The position numbers and the translations under genes were made by a program. 43,045 bases of DNA. It comes from Chloroflexota bacterium (GTDB lineage: Bacteria; Chloroflexota; Anaerolineae; UBA4142). This document shows, piece after piece, positions 1-6,613 of this stretch (position 1 is the first letter of the stretch; the number at the start of each line of letters is the position of its first letter). The DNA lies in assembly GCA_016223105.1 (NCBI GenBank), contig JACRPR010000122.1:1-43045 (forward strand), read 5' to 3'. A model generated the notes under the pieces. It had not been told where the DNA came from, made no database searches, and saw nothing but the letters and a program-made list of their open reading frames with translations.

Positions 1-1
1 C

Positions 2-352
2 CGGCTGATCGTGCCCGTGCAGTGCGAGTACTACGCGCTGGAGGGCCTGTCGCGGCTGATGGAGACCGTCGCGGCGGTCCAGGCCGGCCTCAACCCGGGC
101 CTGCGGGTCACCGGCATGCTGATGACGATGCACGACGCGCGCACGCAACTTTCACTGCAAGTCGTCGAGCAAGTCGCGAAATTTTTTCCCGATCTGATTT
201 TTCACACCGTCATTCCGCGCAGTGTTCGCATCGCTGAAGCGCCGAGTCACGGCGAGCCGCTGATTTCGTTCGATCCCAAATCGCGCGGCGCGCAGGTTTA
301 CGATGCGCTGACTGCGGAATTGTTGGAAAGGGAAGTAAGTGGTAAGCGGTAA
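2..352 (+). CDS. parA: ParA/Soj chromosome-partitioning ATPase, C-terminal part (5' end outside window)
   Basis: The frame is open from the window edge, so the GTG at 11 is not the real start. The translation has typical ParA/Soj C-terminal features: LIVPVQCEYYALEGLSRL, the DARTQLS stretch, then the VIPRSVRIAEAPSHGEPL block that follows the deviant Walker fold. ParA is a cytoplasmic ATPase that positions replicated origins together with ParB, and parB follows after a palindromic gap, which supports the call. Odd: the first ~140 bases use G/C-ending codons (CTG, GGC, GTC, CGG) as in actinobacteria. From about base 142 the style changes to that of the rest of the window. The reading frame continues through the change. 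Confidence 0.93.
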   Translation, partial: RLIVPVQCEYYALEGLSRLMETVAAVQAGLNPGLRVTGMLMTMHDARTQLSLQVVEQVAKFFPDLIFHTVIPRSVRIAEAPSHGEPLISFDPKSRGAQVYDALTAELLEREVSGKR

Positions 353-385
353 TTGGTAATTACCATTTACTATTTACCAATTACC
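348..385. repeat. Palindrome in the parA-parB gap
   Basis: The arms GGTAATTGGTAAT and ATTTACCAATTACC are separated by a short loop. The structure starts at the parA stop and ends just before the parB Shine-Dalgarno (CACAGGAGAC). It is one of many stop-hairpin-SD-start arrangements in this window. There is no T-run, so it is not a convincing terminator. Confidence 0.8.
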
Positions 386-395
386 CACAGGAGAC

Positions 396-1322
396 ATGAT
401 GCCTCCAACCAAACACGGTCTCGGGCGCGGGCTGGGCGCGCTGATTCCACCCGGCACACCGCCGACCCAGGTTCCCGGCGTGCGCGAAACCCAGGTCGCG
501 AGCGTTTCGCCGAACCCGATGCAACCGCGCCATCATTTCGATCCGGACGCGTTGCGCGATCTCGCGGACTCGATCCGCGAACACGGTTTGATTCAACCGC
601 TCATCGTAACGCCCGCGCCCGATTCGACTGAACTCGCGCCGCGTTATCAACTCATCGCGGGCGAACGGCGTTGGCAAGCCGCGAAACTCGCCGGACTAGA
701 ATCGGTGCCGGTGGTTGTGCGCGGCGCGACGCCGCAAGAAATGCTCGAGCTCGCGCTCGTCGAAAACATTCAACGCGCGGATCTGAATCCGCTCGAAGAG
801 GCAAACGCGTATCGCCAATTGATGAGCGATTTTGGTTTGACCCAGGAAGAGGTCGCGGCGAAGGTCGGCAAAAATCGCACGACGGTTGCGAACGCGTTAC
901 GCTTGCTCAAATTGCCGGAAGATATTCGCGCGGCAATCGCGGACGAAGCGATCACCGAAGGACACGCGCGTGCGATTCTCACGGTCGCGGATGAGATCAA
1001 ACAAAAAGCGTTATTGCGCGCGGTGATCGAAGCCGGTTTATCGGTGCGGCAAACCGAAGAAGCCGCGCGCCGCGCGATTGAACTATCGAAACCAAATGCC
1101 GGTCGGCGCGCGCATCCTGAGCGGAGCGGAGCGGAGTCGAAGGGCAATCGCGAAGAACGCGAAATGCCGGTCGCGACACGCGCGCTCGAAAGCGATTTTC
1201 GATCCGCGCTCGGCACCAAAGTTCAAGTGTTTCGTTCGCGCAAGGGCGGCAAGGTCGTTCTGCATTTTTATTCGGAAGAAGAACTCGAAGTGATTTACGA
1301 AAAAATTGTGGGACGGAAATGA
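396..1322 (+). CDS. parB: ParB/Spo0J partition protein
   Basis: ParB is the CTP-dependent DNA-sliding clamp that loads at parS and works with ParA. The protein has the GLGRGLGALIP N-terminus, a ParB/Srx core with GERRWQAAKLAG and ENIQRADLNPLEEA, the HTH (TQEEVAAKVGKNRTTVANAL, around residues 150-175) and a C-terminal dimerisation segment ending YEKIVGRK. Length (308 aa) is normal. The start is ATG 396 or 399, after GGAGAC. Odd: the linker between HTH and C-terminal domain contains an in-frame copy of a dispersed repeat (encoding about HPERSGAESKG). The stop overlaps the next start (ATGA). No parS site was recognised. Confidence 0.95.
   Translation: MMPPTKHGLGRGLGALIPPGTPPTQVPGVRETQVASVSPNPMQPRHHFDPDALRDLADSIREHGLIQPLIVTPAPDSTELAPRYQLIAGERRWQAAKLAGLESVPVVVRGATPQEMLELALVENIQRADLNPLEEANAYRQLMSDFGLTQEEVAAKVGKNRTTVANALRLLKLPEDIRAAIADEAITEGHARAILTVADEIKQKALLRAVIEAGLSVRQTEEAARRAIELSKPNAGRRAHPERSGAESKGNREEREMPVATRALESDFRSALGTKVQVFRSRKGGKVVLHFYSEEELEVIYEKIVGRK
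1112..1143. repeat. Dispersed GCATCCTGAGCGGAGC-type repeat inside parB
   Basis: The sequence GCATCCTGAGCGGAGC...GGAGTCGAAGG matches copies at 3491-3526 and 41641-41685, and inverted at 41572-41600. Here it lies inside the parB linker without breaking the frame. This resembles the protein-coding palindromic repeats known from Rickettsia, although no relation in sequence is claimed. Confidence 0.8.
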
Positions 1323-1537
1323 CGCCCGAAGAAATTCAAACGCGTTTAGGCGCGGCGGATGAATTGCAAATCCGTTTGCTCTCGCGCTTGTCGCCCGCGC
1401 GACGATTGCAAACGATGCTGGAACTGCAAGCCGTGTGGCTTGATAATATCCGCGCGCGCTTGCGCCGCGCGCATCCCGAACTATCGGACGCGGAACTGAC
1501 GACCTTGATGTTCGAGAGGTTGAAGCAGAATGGTTGA
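1319..1537 (+). CDS. Small hypothetical protein, coupled to parB and the downstream NTase-like gene
   Basis: A 72-aa, mostly helical, charged protein (MTPEEIQTRLGAADELQIRLL...). I do not recognise a family. Its ATG overlaps the parB TGA and its 3' end overlaps the start of the next gene (1530), so the three are probably translated in a coupled way. It has no signal peptide or membrane segment. The tight overlap with a nucleotidyltransferase-like protein suggests a functional pair, possibly an antitoxin-like or accessory partner, but nothing in the sequence proves that. Confidence 0.75.
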   Translation: MTPEEIQTRLGAADELQIRLLSRLSPARRLQTMLELQAVWLDNIRARLRRAHPELSDAELTTLMFERLKQNG

Positions 1538-2141
1538 CGAATCGCCGTTCGATTTGTATCTGGATATTTTGCAAACGTTCGAACGGCTCGCGATTTCGTA
1601 CGTCGTCATCGGCGCGTTCGCCGGCATGTCGTACGGCGTAACGCGCTTGACCGCCGATGTAGATATTGTGATCGATCTAAACGAAACGCACATCCAGGCG
1701 TTGGCGCGTGCGTATCCGCTTCCGCGTTTTTACGCCGATCCGGAACAGATGCGAAATTCGATTCGACTGGGGATTCCGTTCAATATCATTGACACAAGCG
1801 CAGGACGCAAAGTGGATTTGATTCCGCTCACAATGAAACCAGGTTACGGTTTTGCTTTGCGCCAACGCGTGCGCCGCGCGGTCCCGTTGAAAGAAAAATC
1901 GTTTGATGCCTGGTTCGCGCGTCCCGAAGATGTGATTGTCGGCAAATTGATGGCGTGGAACGAGGGACGATCATTCAAGCACGAACAAGATATTCGCGAT
2001 ATTTTGATCACGGTTCGTTTAGGCGAGGCGACCGATCTGCCTGCGCCAATTGATTTTGATTACGTTGATCGCTGGGCAATTCAATTGGGAACGGATGTGA
2101 TTCAATTTTGGCGCGGGCTCCGCACTGTTGCCGGCGTTTGA
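1530..2141 (+). CDS. Nucleotidyltransferase-fold protein (AbiEii/DUF6036-like)
   Basis: A 203-aa cytoplasmic protein. Residues ~25-55 read VIGAFAGMSYGVTRLTADVDIV, the pattern of a minimal nucleotidyltransferase fold (small-residue turn, then RxTxDxDIxxD, where the Asp residues would bind metal). Later blocks (RKVDLIP, FARPEDVIVGKLMAWNEGR, KHEQDIRDIL) match the AbiEii/DUF6036-like group, where the Lys of ED(V/L)IxxKL is conserved. Members of this superfamily occur in type IV toxin-antitoxin systems and as stand-alone proteins. It overlaps the small upstream ORF by 8 bases. Substrate unknown. Confidence 0.75.
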   Translation: MVDESPFDLYLDILQTFERLAISYVVIGAFAGMSYGVTRLTADVDIVIDLNETHIQALARAYPLPRFYADPEQMRNSIRLGIPFNIIDTSAGRKVDLIPLTMKPGYGFALRQRVRRAVPLKEKSFDAWFARPEDVIVGKLMAWNEGRSFKHEQDIRDILITVRLGEATDLPAPIDFDYVDRWAIQLGTDVIQFWRGLRTVAGV

Positions 2142-2152
2142 GGGAAAACAGA

Positions 2153-3082
2153 ATGGCTCCAATTTTACATCGGCTAACTGAACACGTTACCGCGATTGAT
2201 TTGCAATTTCAAGGGCGCACCGAAGTCATCGCGGCGTATCTTTTTTACGACGGCGCGACCGCCGCGCTGATTGAAACCGGTCCGGCGATCACGCTCGACA
2301 ATTTGCTCGCCGGCATCCAAGCCGCGGGCGCGCCGCTCGAAGCACTGCGCCAGGTGATCGTTACGCACATTCACCTTGATCACTCCGGCGCGGCGGGAAT
2401 TATCGCGCGCCAATTTCCCTGGGTTACGGTGTACGTGCATCCGATTGGCGCGCCGCACTTGCTCGATCCGTCGAAACTGCTCGCGAGCGCGACGCGTTTG
2501 TACGGCGACCAGCTCAATTCGCTGTGGGGGATTCCCGCGCCGGTGCCGGAAAAAAATCTGGTCATCTTTAACGCTGGCGAATCGCTCGCGATCCCAGGTT
2601 CGAACTTGAGCGCGTATGACACACCAGGACACGCGCGCCATCATCACGCGTATCTCGACGAACGCAGTGGCTTGCTTTTCACCGGCGATGTCGGCGGCGT
2701 GCGAATGCCGGGAATTCGCTACGTGCGTCCGCCCACGCCGCCGCCGGAATTGGAAATTGACGCGTGGGTTGCGAGCATCGCGCGTTTGCGCGCGCTCAAC
2801 GCGTCCGGCTTGTGCCTCACCCATTTCGGATTGTTTCGCGGCAATCTCGATTGGCACTGGAACGATCTCGAACAACGCTTGGTCAAGTGGGGCGATTTGA
2901 TTCGCGAGGCGCTCGCGCAAGGCGTGGACGAAACCGAAATGTTGAAGCGCATCAAAAACCAGGTCGCGCTCGAAATGCAAACGCTCGGTGCGGATCTCGC
3001 CGCGTACGATGTCGCCGCGAGTTACGAGGCGATTGTGTCGGGGTATGTGCGGTACTGGAAAAAGAAATTGTCCGCCCAATAA
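2153..3082 (+). CDS. MBL-fold metallo-hydrolase
   Basis: A 309-aa cytoplasmic metallo-beta-lactamase-fold enzyme. The metal motif THIHLDHSG (around residue 75), a downstream H in PGHARHHH, TGD in LLFTGDVGG and a late LTHFG are all present, so the dinuclear metal site looks intact. The C-terminal ~90 residues are helical (LIREALAQGVDETEMLKRI), as in glyoxalase-II-like hydrolases. I choose ATG 2153 over the TTG at 2108 in the ORF track because homologous-looking sequence starts at MAPILHRLT, and 2108 lies inside the upstream gene. The spacing from GAGGGAAAACAG gives a weak SD. Substrate cannot be told from sequence. Confidence 0.88.
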   Translation: MAPILHRLTEHVTAIDLQFQGRTEVIAAYLFYDGATAALIETGPAITLDNLLAGIQAAGAPLEALRQVIVTHIHLDHSGAAGIIARQFPWVTVYVHPIGAPHLLDPSKLLASATRLYGDQLNSLWGIPAPVPEKNLVIFNAGESLAIPGSNLSAYDTPGHARHHHAYLDERSGLLFTGDVGGVRMPGIRYVRPPTPPPELEIDAWVASIARLRALNASGLCLTHFGLFRGNLDWHWNDLEQRLVKWGDLIREALAQGVDETEMLKRIKNQVALEMQTLGADLAAYDVAASYEAIVSGYVRYWKKKLSAQ

Positions 3083-3093
3083 CTTTTCCAAAA

Positions 3094-3160
3094 TTTTCCC
3101 ACGGATACAAAGGAACACGGATAAATAAAAATATCCGTGTTCCTTTGTATCGTGGGAAAA
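3094..3160. repeat. Near-perfect 30-bp inverted repeat
   Basis: The arm TTTTCCCACGGATACAAAGG... and its complement are separated by AATAAAAA, with one bulged base. It lies in the convergent gap after the MBL hydrolase. It is a long palindrome of the kind seen in several other gaps here and could also end transcription. Confidence 0.85.
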
Positions 3161-3210
3161 AATTCCGTTCGCGTCGAGATCGGCGAAAATATTGCCGCCG
3201 GTTCAAAATA

Positions 3211-3246
3211 AAAATCGGGACAGGTGATCCTGTCCCGATTTTTTTA
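3211..3246. terminator. Bidirectional intrinsic terminator
   Basis: The stem AAAATCGGGACAGG / CCTGTCCCGATTTT has a four-base loop and is followed by a T-run on plus and an A-run on the other side. It separates the plus-strand MBL gene from the minus-strand thioesterase. Confidence 0.9.
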
Positions 3247-3258
3247 TTGAATGTCGCG

Positions 3259-4076
3259 CTAACGAATCAATCGCCCGTCCGCATCGCGCCATACCGCGAT
3301 CACGCGATCGCGCACGAGCGTTTCATTCGCGCGCGCGATTTCGCTTTGCCACACGCGCGCGCATTGCCCAGCGCCCACGAATCGCGCGGTGATTTCGACT
3401 TGGTCGCCCGGCACCGCGCCGCGCAAGTACTCGATGTCGTGGCGGCGCGCGCAAAGATGCCGCGCGTCCTTCGATTGCGCTTCACTCCGCGCATCCTGAG
3501 CGGGGCGAAGCGGAGTCGAAGGATGCGCGGCTTCCGCAATCGCCTCTTCGATCCAATCGACATAAATCGGTCCGCTTCGTACCTCTGCACACGGCGCGTC
3601 ATTTGAAATTCGCGCGGCGCGCGCGGCGCGGGATACATGCGCGGTTCCAGCCGCGGCACTGCGCTGACGCCGTTCGGATTCAACCACGCGATCACATCCG
3701 TCGGCACGCGCGCCGGCATCATTGTTGTCGGATTCAGATGCAACCAGTTCGCGCGTCCGCGCGCGACGATGTCATTCGTCGCGACATTGCGCGCGACATA
3801 TTCGCGATGCGAAAAAACGCGGCGCGAATCGGAAACCCAGGTCGTGATCGCGATCTCATCGAGATAATGGATCGCGCGTAAATGTTCAATCGTCAATTGG
3901 TGAATGACCCAGGTGCTATTATTTTTCGAGTACCACTCGACGCCAAAGCCGGCGTCCGCCGAGCCGCGCATCGCGGTCTCTTGAAACAAGCGCGCGAGCG
4001 CGCTGTTCGGCAGTTCGTTGCGCGCGTTCAGTTCGTACTGGCGGATGTGATAGGTTGTTGTAAATGTGTGTGTCAT
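3259..4076 (-). pseudogene. Acyl-ACP thioesterase, frameshifted and internally deleted
   Basis: The N-terminal half (from MTHTFTTTYHIRQYELN, start 4076) is a good hotdog-fold acyl-ACP thioesterase: LPNSALARLFQETA, STWVIHQLTIEHLRAIHYLDEI. The C-terminal half continues in another frame (IYVDWIEEAI... VRDRVIAVWRDADGRLIR, stop at 3259-3261). At the join (about 3560-3595) the expected second-hotdog segment with a GHVNN-like motif after RYEAD is missing, about eight codons plus a frame change. A dispersed repeat (3491-3526) adds about 15-20 residues soon after. As written the gene cannot give a full enzyme. It is either a real pseudogene or an assembly error. Such enzymes release fatty acids from acyl-carrier protein in the cytoplasm. 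Confidence 0.82.
3491..3526. repeat. Dispersed GCATCCTGAGCGG-type repeat in the thioesterase gene
   Basis: It starts GCATCCTGAGCGGGGCGAAG and ends GTCGAAGGATGC, with complementary ends. Same family as the copy inside parB and the long palindrome at 41572-41685. Confidence 0.82.
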
Positions 4077-4122
4077 CGCGATTCATTTTACCCGCAACGC
4101 GCGCCAAGTCAATTTTGTGGAT

Positions 4123-4175
4123 GTAGCGCGGGCGGCTCGCCCGCATTGTCTCGGCGGGCGAGCCGCCAGCGCCAC
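4123..4175. repeat. GTAGCGCGGGCGGCTCGCC-type palindromic repeat
   Basis: GGGCGGCTCGCCCGC is followed by GGCGGGCGAGCCGCC in inverted orientation, with outer GTAGCGC / GCGCCAC. A second copy lies at 37466-37518 between lutB and lutC. It is intergenic here, upstream of the thioesterase start. Confidence 0.82.
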
Positions 4176-4192
4176 AGTCCGCCGATCCCCCC

Positions 4193-4221
4193 TTGTGTTT
4201 TGAACCCATTTGGGATATATT
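4193..4221 (+). promoter_or_regulatory. Sigma-70-like promoter of the low-GC island
   Basis: TTGTGT, a 17-nt spacer, then TATATT. Transcription would start near 4228, giving a leader of about 180 nt before the gene at 4412. Confidence 0.5.
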
Positions 4222-4289
4222 CTCCAATGAAAGTTTGCGACTGATGTGTGAGTATTGGTCGAGTTTTGATTCGAGGAGCATTAGAGCAT

Positions 4290-4393
4290 ATGGTGGCTCG
4301 TGTGCAATTCGCATTCAAAGCAAATTGCTCGATACAGCAAACAACTGCACCTGTTGTCTGACGTGTGCGCGCGTCAACAGCCGGTGTTTTTTT
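4290..4393 (+). promoter_or_regulatory. Possible leader-peptide attenuator
   Basis: A 23-codon ORF (ATG 4290, MVARVQFAFKANCSIQQ..., stop at 4359-4361) has a GAGGAG sequence 11 nt upstream. Its stop codon lies inside the left arm of a stem (CTGTTG...GACG / CGTC...AACAG, outer CACC/GGTG, 4349-4386). The stem is followed by seven T's, just 18 nt before the ATG of the next gene. A ribosome finishing the short ORF would cover the hairpin. The geometry is that of translational attenuation; the peptide shows no amino-acid run that points to an effector. Confidence 0.45.
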
Positions 4394-4411
4394 GTTCATT
4401 AGGAGGAGAAC

Positions 4412-5449
4412 ATGAGTACTGAAAACAATCGTACCCTTGAATCCCAGAACTCAGGGGCAAATTCTGATAAAAAATCAAATCCCACATTCAGCGATTATGT
4501 GAAATTAATCGGCGGAATTCTTGCTGTGCCACTTGCCCTATTCACTTTCATTGATAGATTTAGTCAGCAACCCATTTGGGCTGTGATAATAGGAGCAGGA
4601 ACAGCGGGATTGTTTACTTTCTGGGTGCTAAAGCAAAAGAAAAAAAGAAACCTAGGTGGTCCGGTTATCGTTGCTTTATCAATCCTTGTTCTGGCTTGGT
4701 TGGCGATAAATCTGTTTTGGCCCAGAACGGTGACAGTTGTCGGGACTATTCGCGACCAGGCAGATAGTCTTATCAAGAACGAGATCGTCTGGTTACTTGA
4801 CGTTAATGGTGTTAAACGTGAAATTCGCACGGATAATTCTGGACAGTATGAATTCAAAGACGTTCCAAATGGTCCATTTACGCTTGGGGTAAGGGATCAA
4901 AAATCAGGTGGAGTCGCGCGAGCATTTCCAGGACTCGATCCAGTAGTAGTACCAATTTATGTGCCGGTACCAACTCCGACTCCAACCCCCACACCAAATC
5001 CAACAGCAACTCCAACACGTACAGCGACAGCGACTCTCCTACCTACCGCGACGCCAACTGTTACCTCATCTCCTACGCCCACAAATACACCTTCACCAAC
5101 AGTACTTGCGTGTACATCGTTCAACACAGGTTGCTTATTGGATCCGAGTGTTAGCATTGATGGAATTAATGTCTCATCGGCATGGTCACCATTAACCTGT
5201 TCATACAGCAACCCCGAAAATTATTGGCGTAAAACCATTACGCTTGGTACATCGTGGGGTATTATCATTGAATATGCTGGCGACAGAATTAAAAGCGCAT
5301 ATATTATTGAACATAACACACCGTTTGTAATTCCATCATTTTCTTCAATTTTTGGCGGCTATCAAAGCCGCGAGGGAGCATTCTGTGCCTATCAAAAAAG
5401 TAATCCCCTTGCCCCGACGCCCGGACCAACACCTACACTCGTGAGGTGA
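4412..5449 (+). CDS. Membrane protein with carboxypeptidase-regulatory-like and Thr/Pro linker regions
   Basis: A 345-aa protein with three hydrophobic segments (about residues 30-50, 55-75, 85-103). They are followed by a beta-rich segment (VVGTIRDQADSLIKNEIVWLLDVNG...YEFKDVPNGPFTLGV) that fits a carboxypeptidase-regulatory-like/SdrD-B domain. A linker of TPTPTPNPTATPT type comes next, then a C-terminal domain with cysteines (LACTSFNTGCLLDP, SAWSPLTCSYSNPENYW) likely outside the cell. The SD AGGAGGAGAAC is strong. Base composition is clearly lower in GC than in parB or the ABC genes, as in the next gene, suggesting the two arrived together. One base separates the stop from the next ATG. Function unknown. 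Confidence 0.82.
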   Translation: MSTENNRTLESQNSGANSDKKSNPTFSDYVKLIGGILAVPLALFTFIDRFSQQPIWAVIIGAGTAGLFTFWVLKQKKKRNLGGPVIVALSILVLAWLAINLFWPRTVTVVGTIRDQADSLIKNEIVWLLDVNGVKREIRTDNSGQYEFKDVPNGPFTLGVRDQKSGGVARAFPGLDPVVVPIYVPVPTPTPTPTPNPTATPTRTATATLLPTATPTVTSSPTPTNTPSPTVLACTSFNTGCLLDPSVSIDGINVSSAWSPLTCSYSNPENYWRKTITLGTSWGIIIEYAGDRIKSAYIIEHNTPFVIPSFSSIFGGYQSREGAFCAYQKSNPLAPTPGPTPTLVR

Positions 5450-5450
5450 G

Positions 5451-6323
5451 ATGATGATAAAACAAATATCATCTTGGACCTTCGCGCCATTAATTCTCAT
5501 ACTCGTTATCGGAGTACTAGCGATTGCCACAAGTTCTCCCGGCTACGCGGCCCAGAGTGTGCGGCGTCATTCCGGTTTAGGACGCACCGCTCCATTCAGC
5601 CCAGGTGCATGTGATCAGGGTCCTTTCAATCTTCCCGGTACTAGACGATATGACTTGGATGAAGTTGCTGGCGACTGGGGCGCGTTTTGTGAAGGCACGC
5701 CTACTTGGATCATAACGAATGTCACAACACCGACATTAGACACCCAATCATTACGGTGTTCAATCACAGGTGGAAATCCCTATTCGAATGTACATTGCTA
5801 CCGCGTGTTTTTAGCGGATCCGTACGTTACGGTTTTTACGCTATCGCTTTCGTTTTATTTCACTCCGACCACAACCTTCAACACAATCACTTCAACAGTT
5901 CAAGCGCTTGAATTCACAATGAACAAATGGCATCAATCTCAGCGATACGAATTTGCTCTGCAGTGGCAAAATGTTGGAACAGGCGCACCACAGTGGCGGT
6001 ACTGGGATCCGAACCAACCAACTGAAAAATGGGTTAGTACCGGCATAACGGGTACATTAGCCGGCGAACAATGGCACACGTTCGTCATGGAAGGAGAGAT
6101 TATTGGCGGGCAAGTTTACTACCGAAAGTTTATCATAGATGCACAAGAGCATTTGCTTGGCATTACAGTCTCACCATTTCCCGCACCAAGTGAGCCGGAT
6201 CGTTTGGCAATTGCCGTGCAATTGGATGGGAATAGCGAAGAAAAGCCGTATGATGTATTCATTGACAAGGTGACATTTTGGCGATTACCCAATTTCGGTT
6301 TTTTCCCAACTATTTCCAAGTAA
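5451..6323 (+). CDS. Secreted protein of unknown function
   Basis: A 290-aa protein with a clear signal peptide (MMIKQISSWTFAPLILILVIGVLAIA...GYAAQ, cleavage likely near residue 35). The mature part is rich in aromatic residues and beta strands (VFTLSLSFYFTPTTTFNTI, WHQSQRYEFALQWQNVG, EQWHTFVMEGEIIGGQVYY), like a lectin/LamG-type jelly roll, but I cannot name a family. It starts one base after the upstream stop with no separate SD, so it is probably translated by coupling. It shares the lower GC of its neighbour. Confidence 0.8.
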   Translation: MMIKQISSWTFAPLILILVIGVLAIATSSPGYAAQSVRRHSGLGRTAPFSPGACDQGPFNLPGTRRYDLDEVAGDWGAFCEGTPTWIITNVTTPTLDTQSLRCSITGGNPYSNVHCYRVFLADPYVTVFTLSLSFYFTPTTTFNTITSTVQALEFTMNKWHQSQRYEFALQWQNVGTGAPQWRYWDPNQPTEKWVSTGITGTLAGEQWHTFVMEGEIIGGQVYYRKFIIDAQEHLLGITVSPFPAPSEPDRLAIAVQLDGNSEEKPYDVFIDKVTFWRLPNFGFFPTISK

Positions 6324-6337
6324 TGTCTCGTCTCGAT

Positions 6338-6365
6338 TTGACGCGCGTCGAAAACCGGGTATAAT
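6338..6365 (+). promoter_or_regulatory. Strong sigma-70-like promoter for the ABC/GNAT/MFS cluster
   Basis: TTGACG, a 16-nt spacer and a perfect TATAAT. Predicted start near 6372, about 240 nt before the ABC ATPase start. Confidence 0.75.
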
Positions 6366-6371
6366 GCGCGC

Positions 6372-6509
6372 ACGTTTAAGAAAGGAGATGGGCAGTGATG
6401 TACCGACAACTCATCATCGGACTGCGAAAGGAACTTCCCTTGGTGTAGTGCGCCCATCGCCGGAATGAGTTTGACCACCGTGGGTGTGCTATGCGCCCAC
6501 GGCGTTTTT
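6372..6509 (+). promoter_or_regulatory. Structured leader with short ORF and intrinsic terminator
   Basis: Downstream of the promoter lie AAAGGAG, a 16-codon ORF (ATG 6398, MYRQLIIGLRKELPLV) and a GATGGGC segment (6387-6393). That segment can pair with GCCCATC (6452-6458). A terminator-like hairpin follows (CCGTGGG / CCCACGG, 6478-6502, then T5). The terminator right arm resembles the GCCCATC segment, so alternative pairing is possible. It could be a leader-peptide attenuator for the exporter genes or simply a small RNA. I did not recognise a known riboswitch, SRP RNA or 6S RNA. Confidence 0.45.
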
Positions 6510-6580
6510 ATTTCTGCGCGCGATTTGCGCGCGTTCGAAATTTGCCGTGGGTTATCCAACTCACGGTTTTTTATTTGTAC

Positions 6581-6599
6581 GGCAAATTTCCAATTTGCC
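6581..6599. repeat. CAAATT palindrome before the ABC ATPase gene
   Basis: GGCAAATT / AATTTGCC with loop TCC, ending 14 nt before the ATG and just upstream of the SD (CTTGGAGGC). One of five such palindromes in the window (see 7423, 10564, 15181, 16677). Confidence 0.7.
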
Positions 6600-6613
6600 A
6601 CTTGGAGGCAATA

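Noticed and set aside
2108-2152. Upstream TTG start for the MBL hydrolase
   Set aside because: The extra 15 residues lie over the end of the previous gene, are not family-like, and an ATG follows at 2153.
6372-6509. Known structured RNA (SRP, 6S, fluoride, TPP or preQ1 riboswitch)
   Set aside because: None of the core sequences I know for these RNAs is present; kept only as an unnamed leader.
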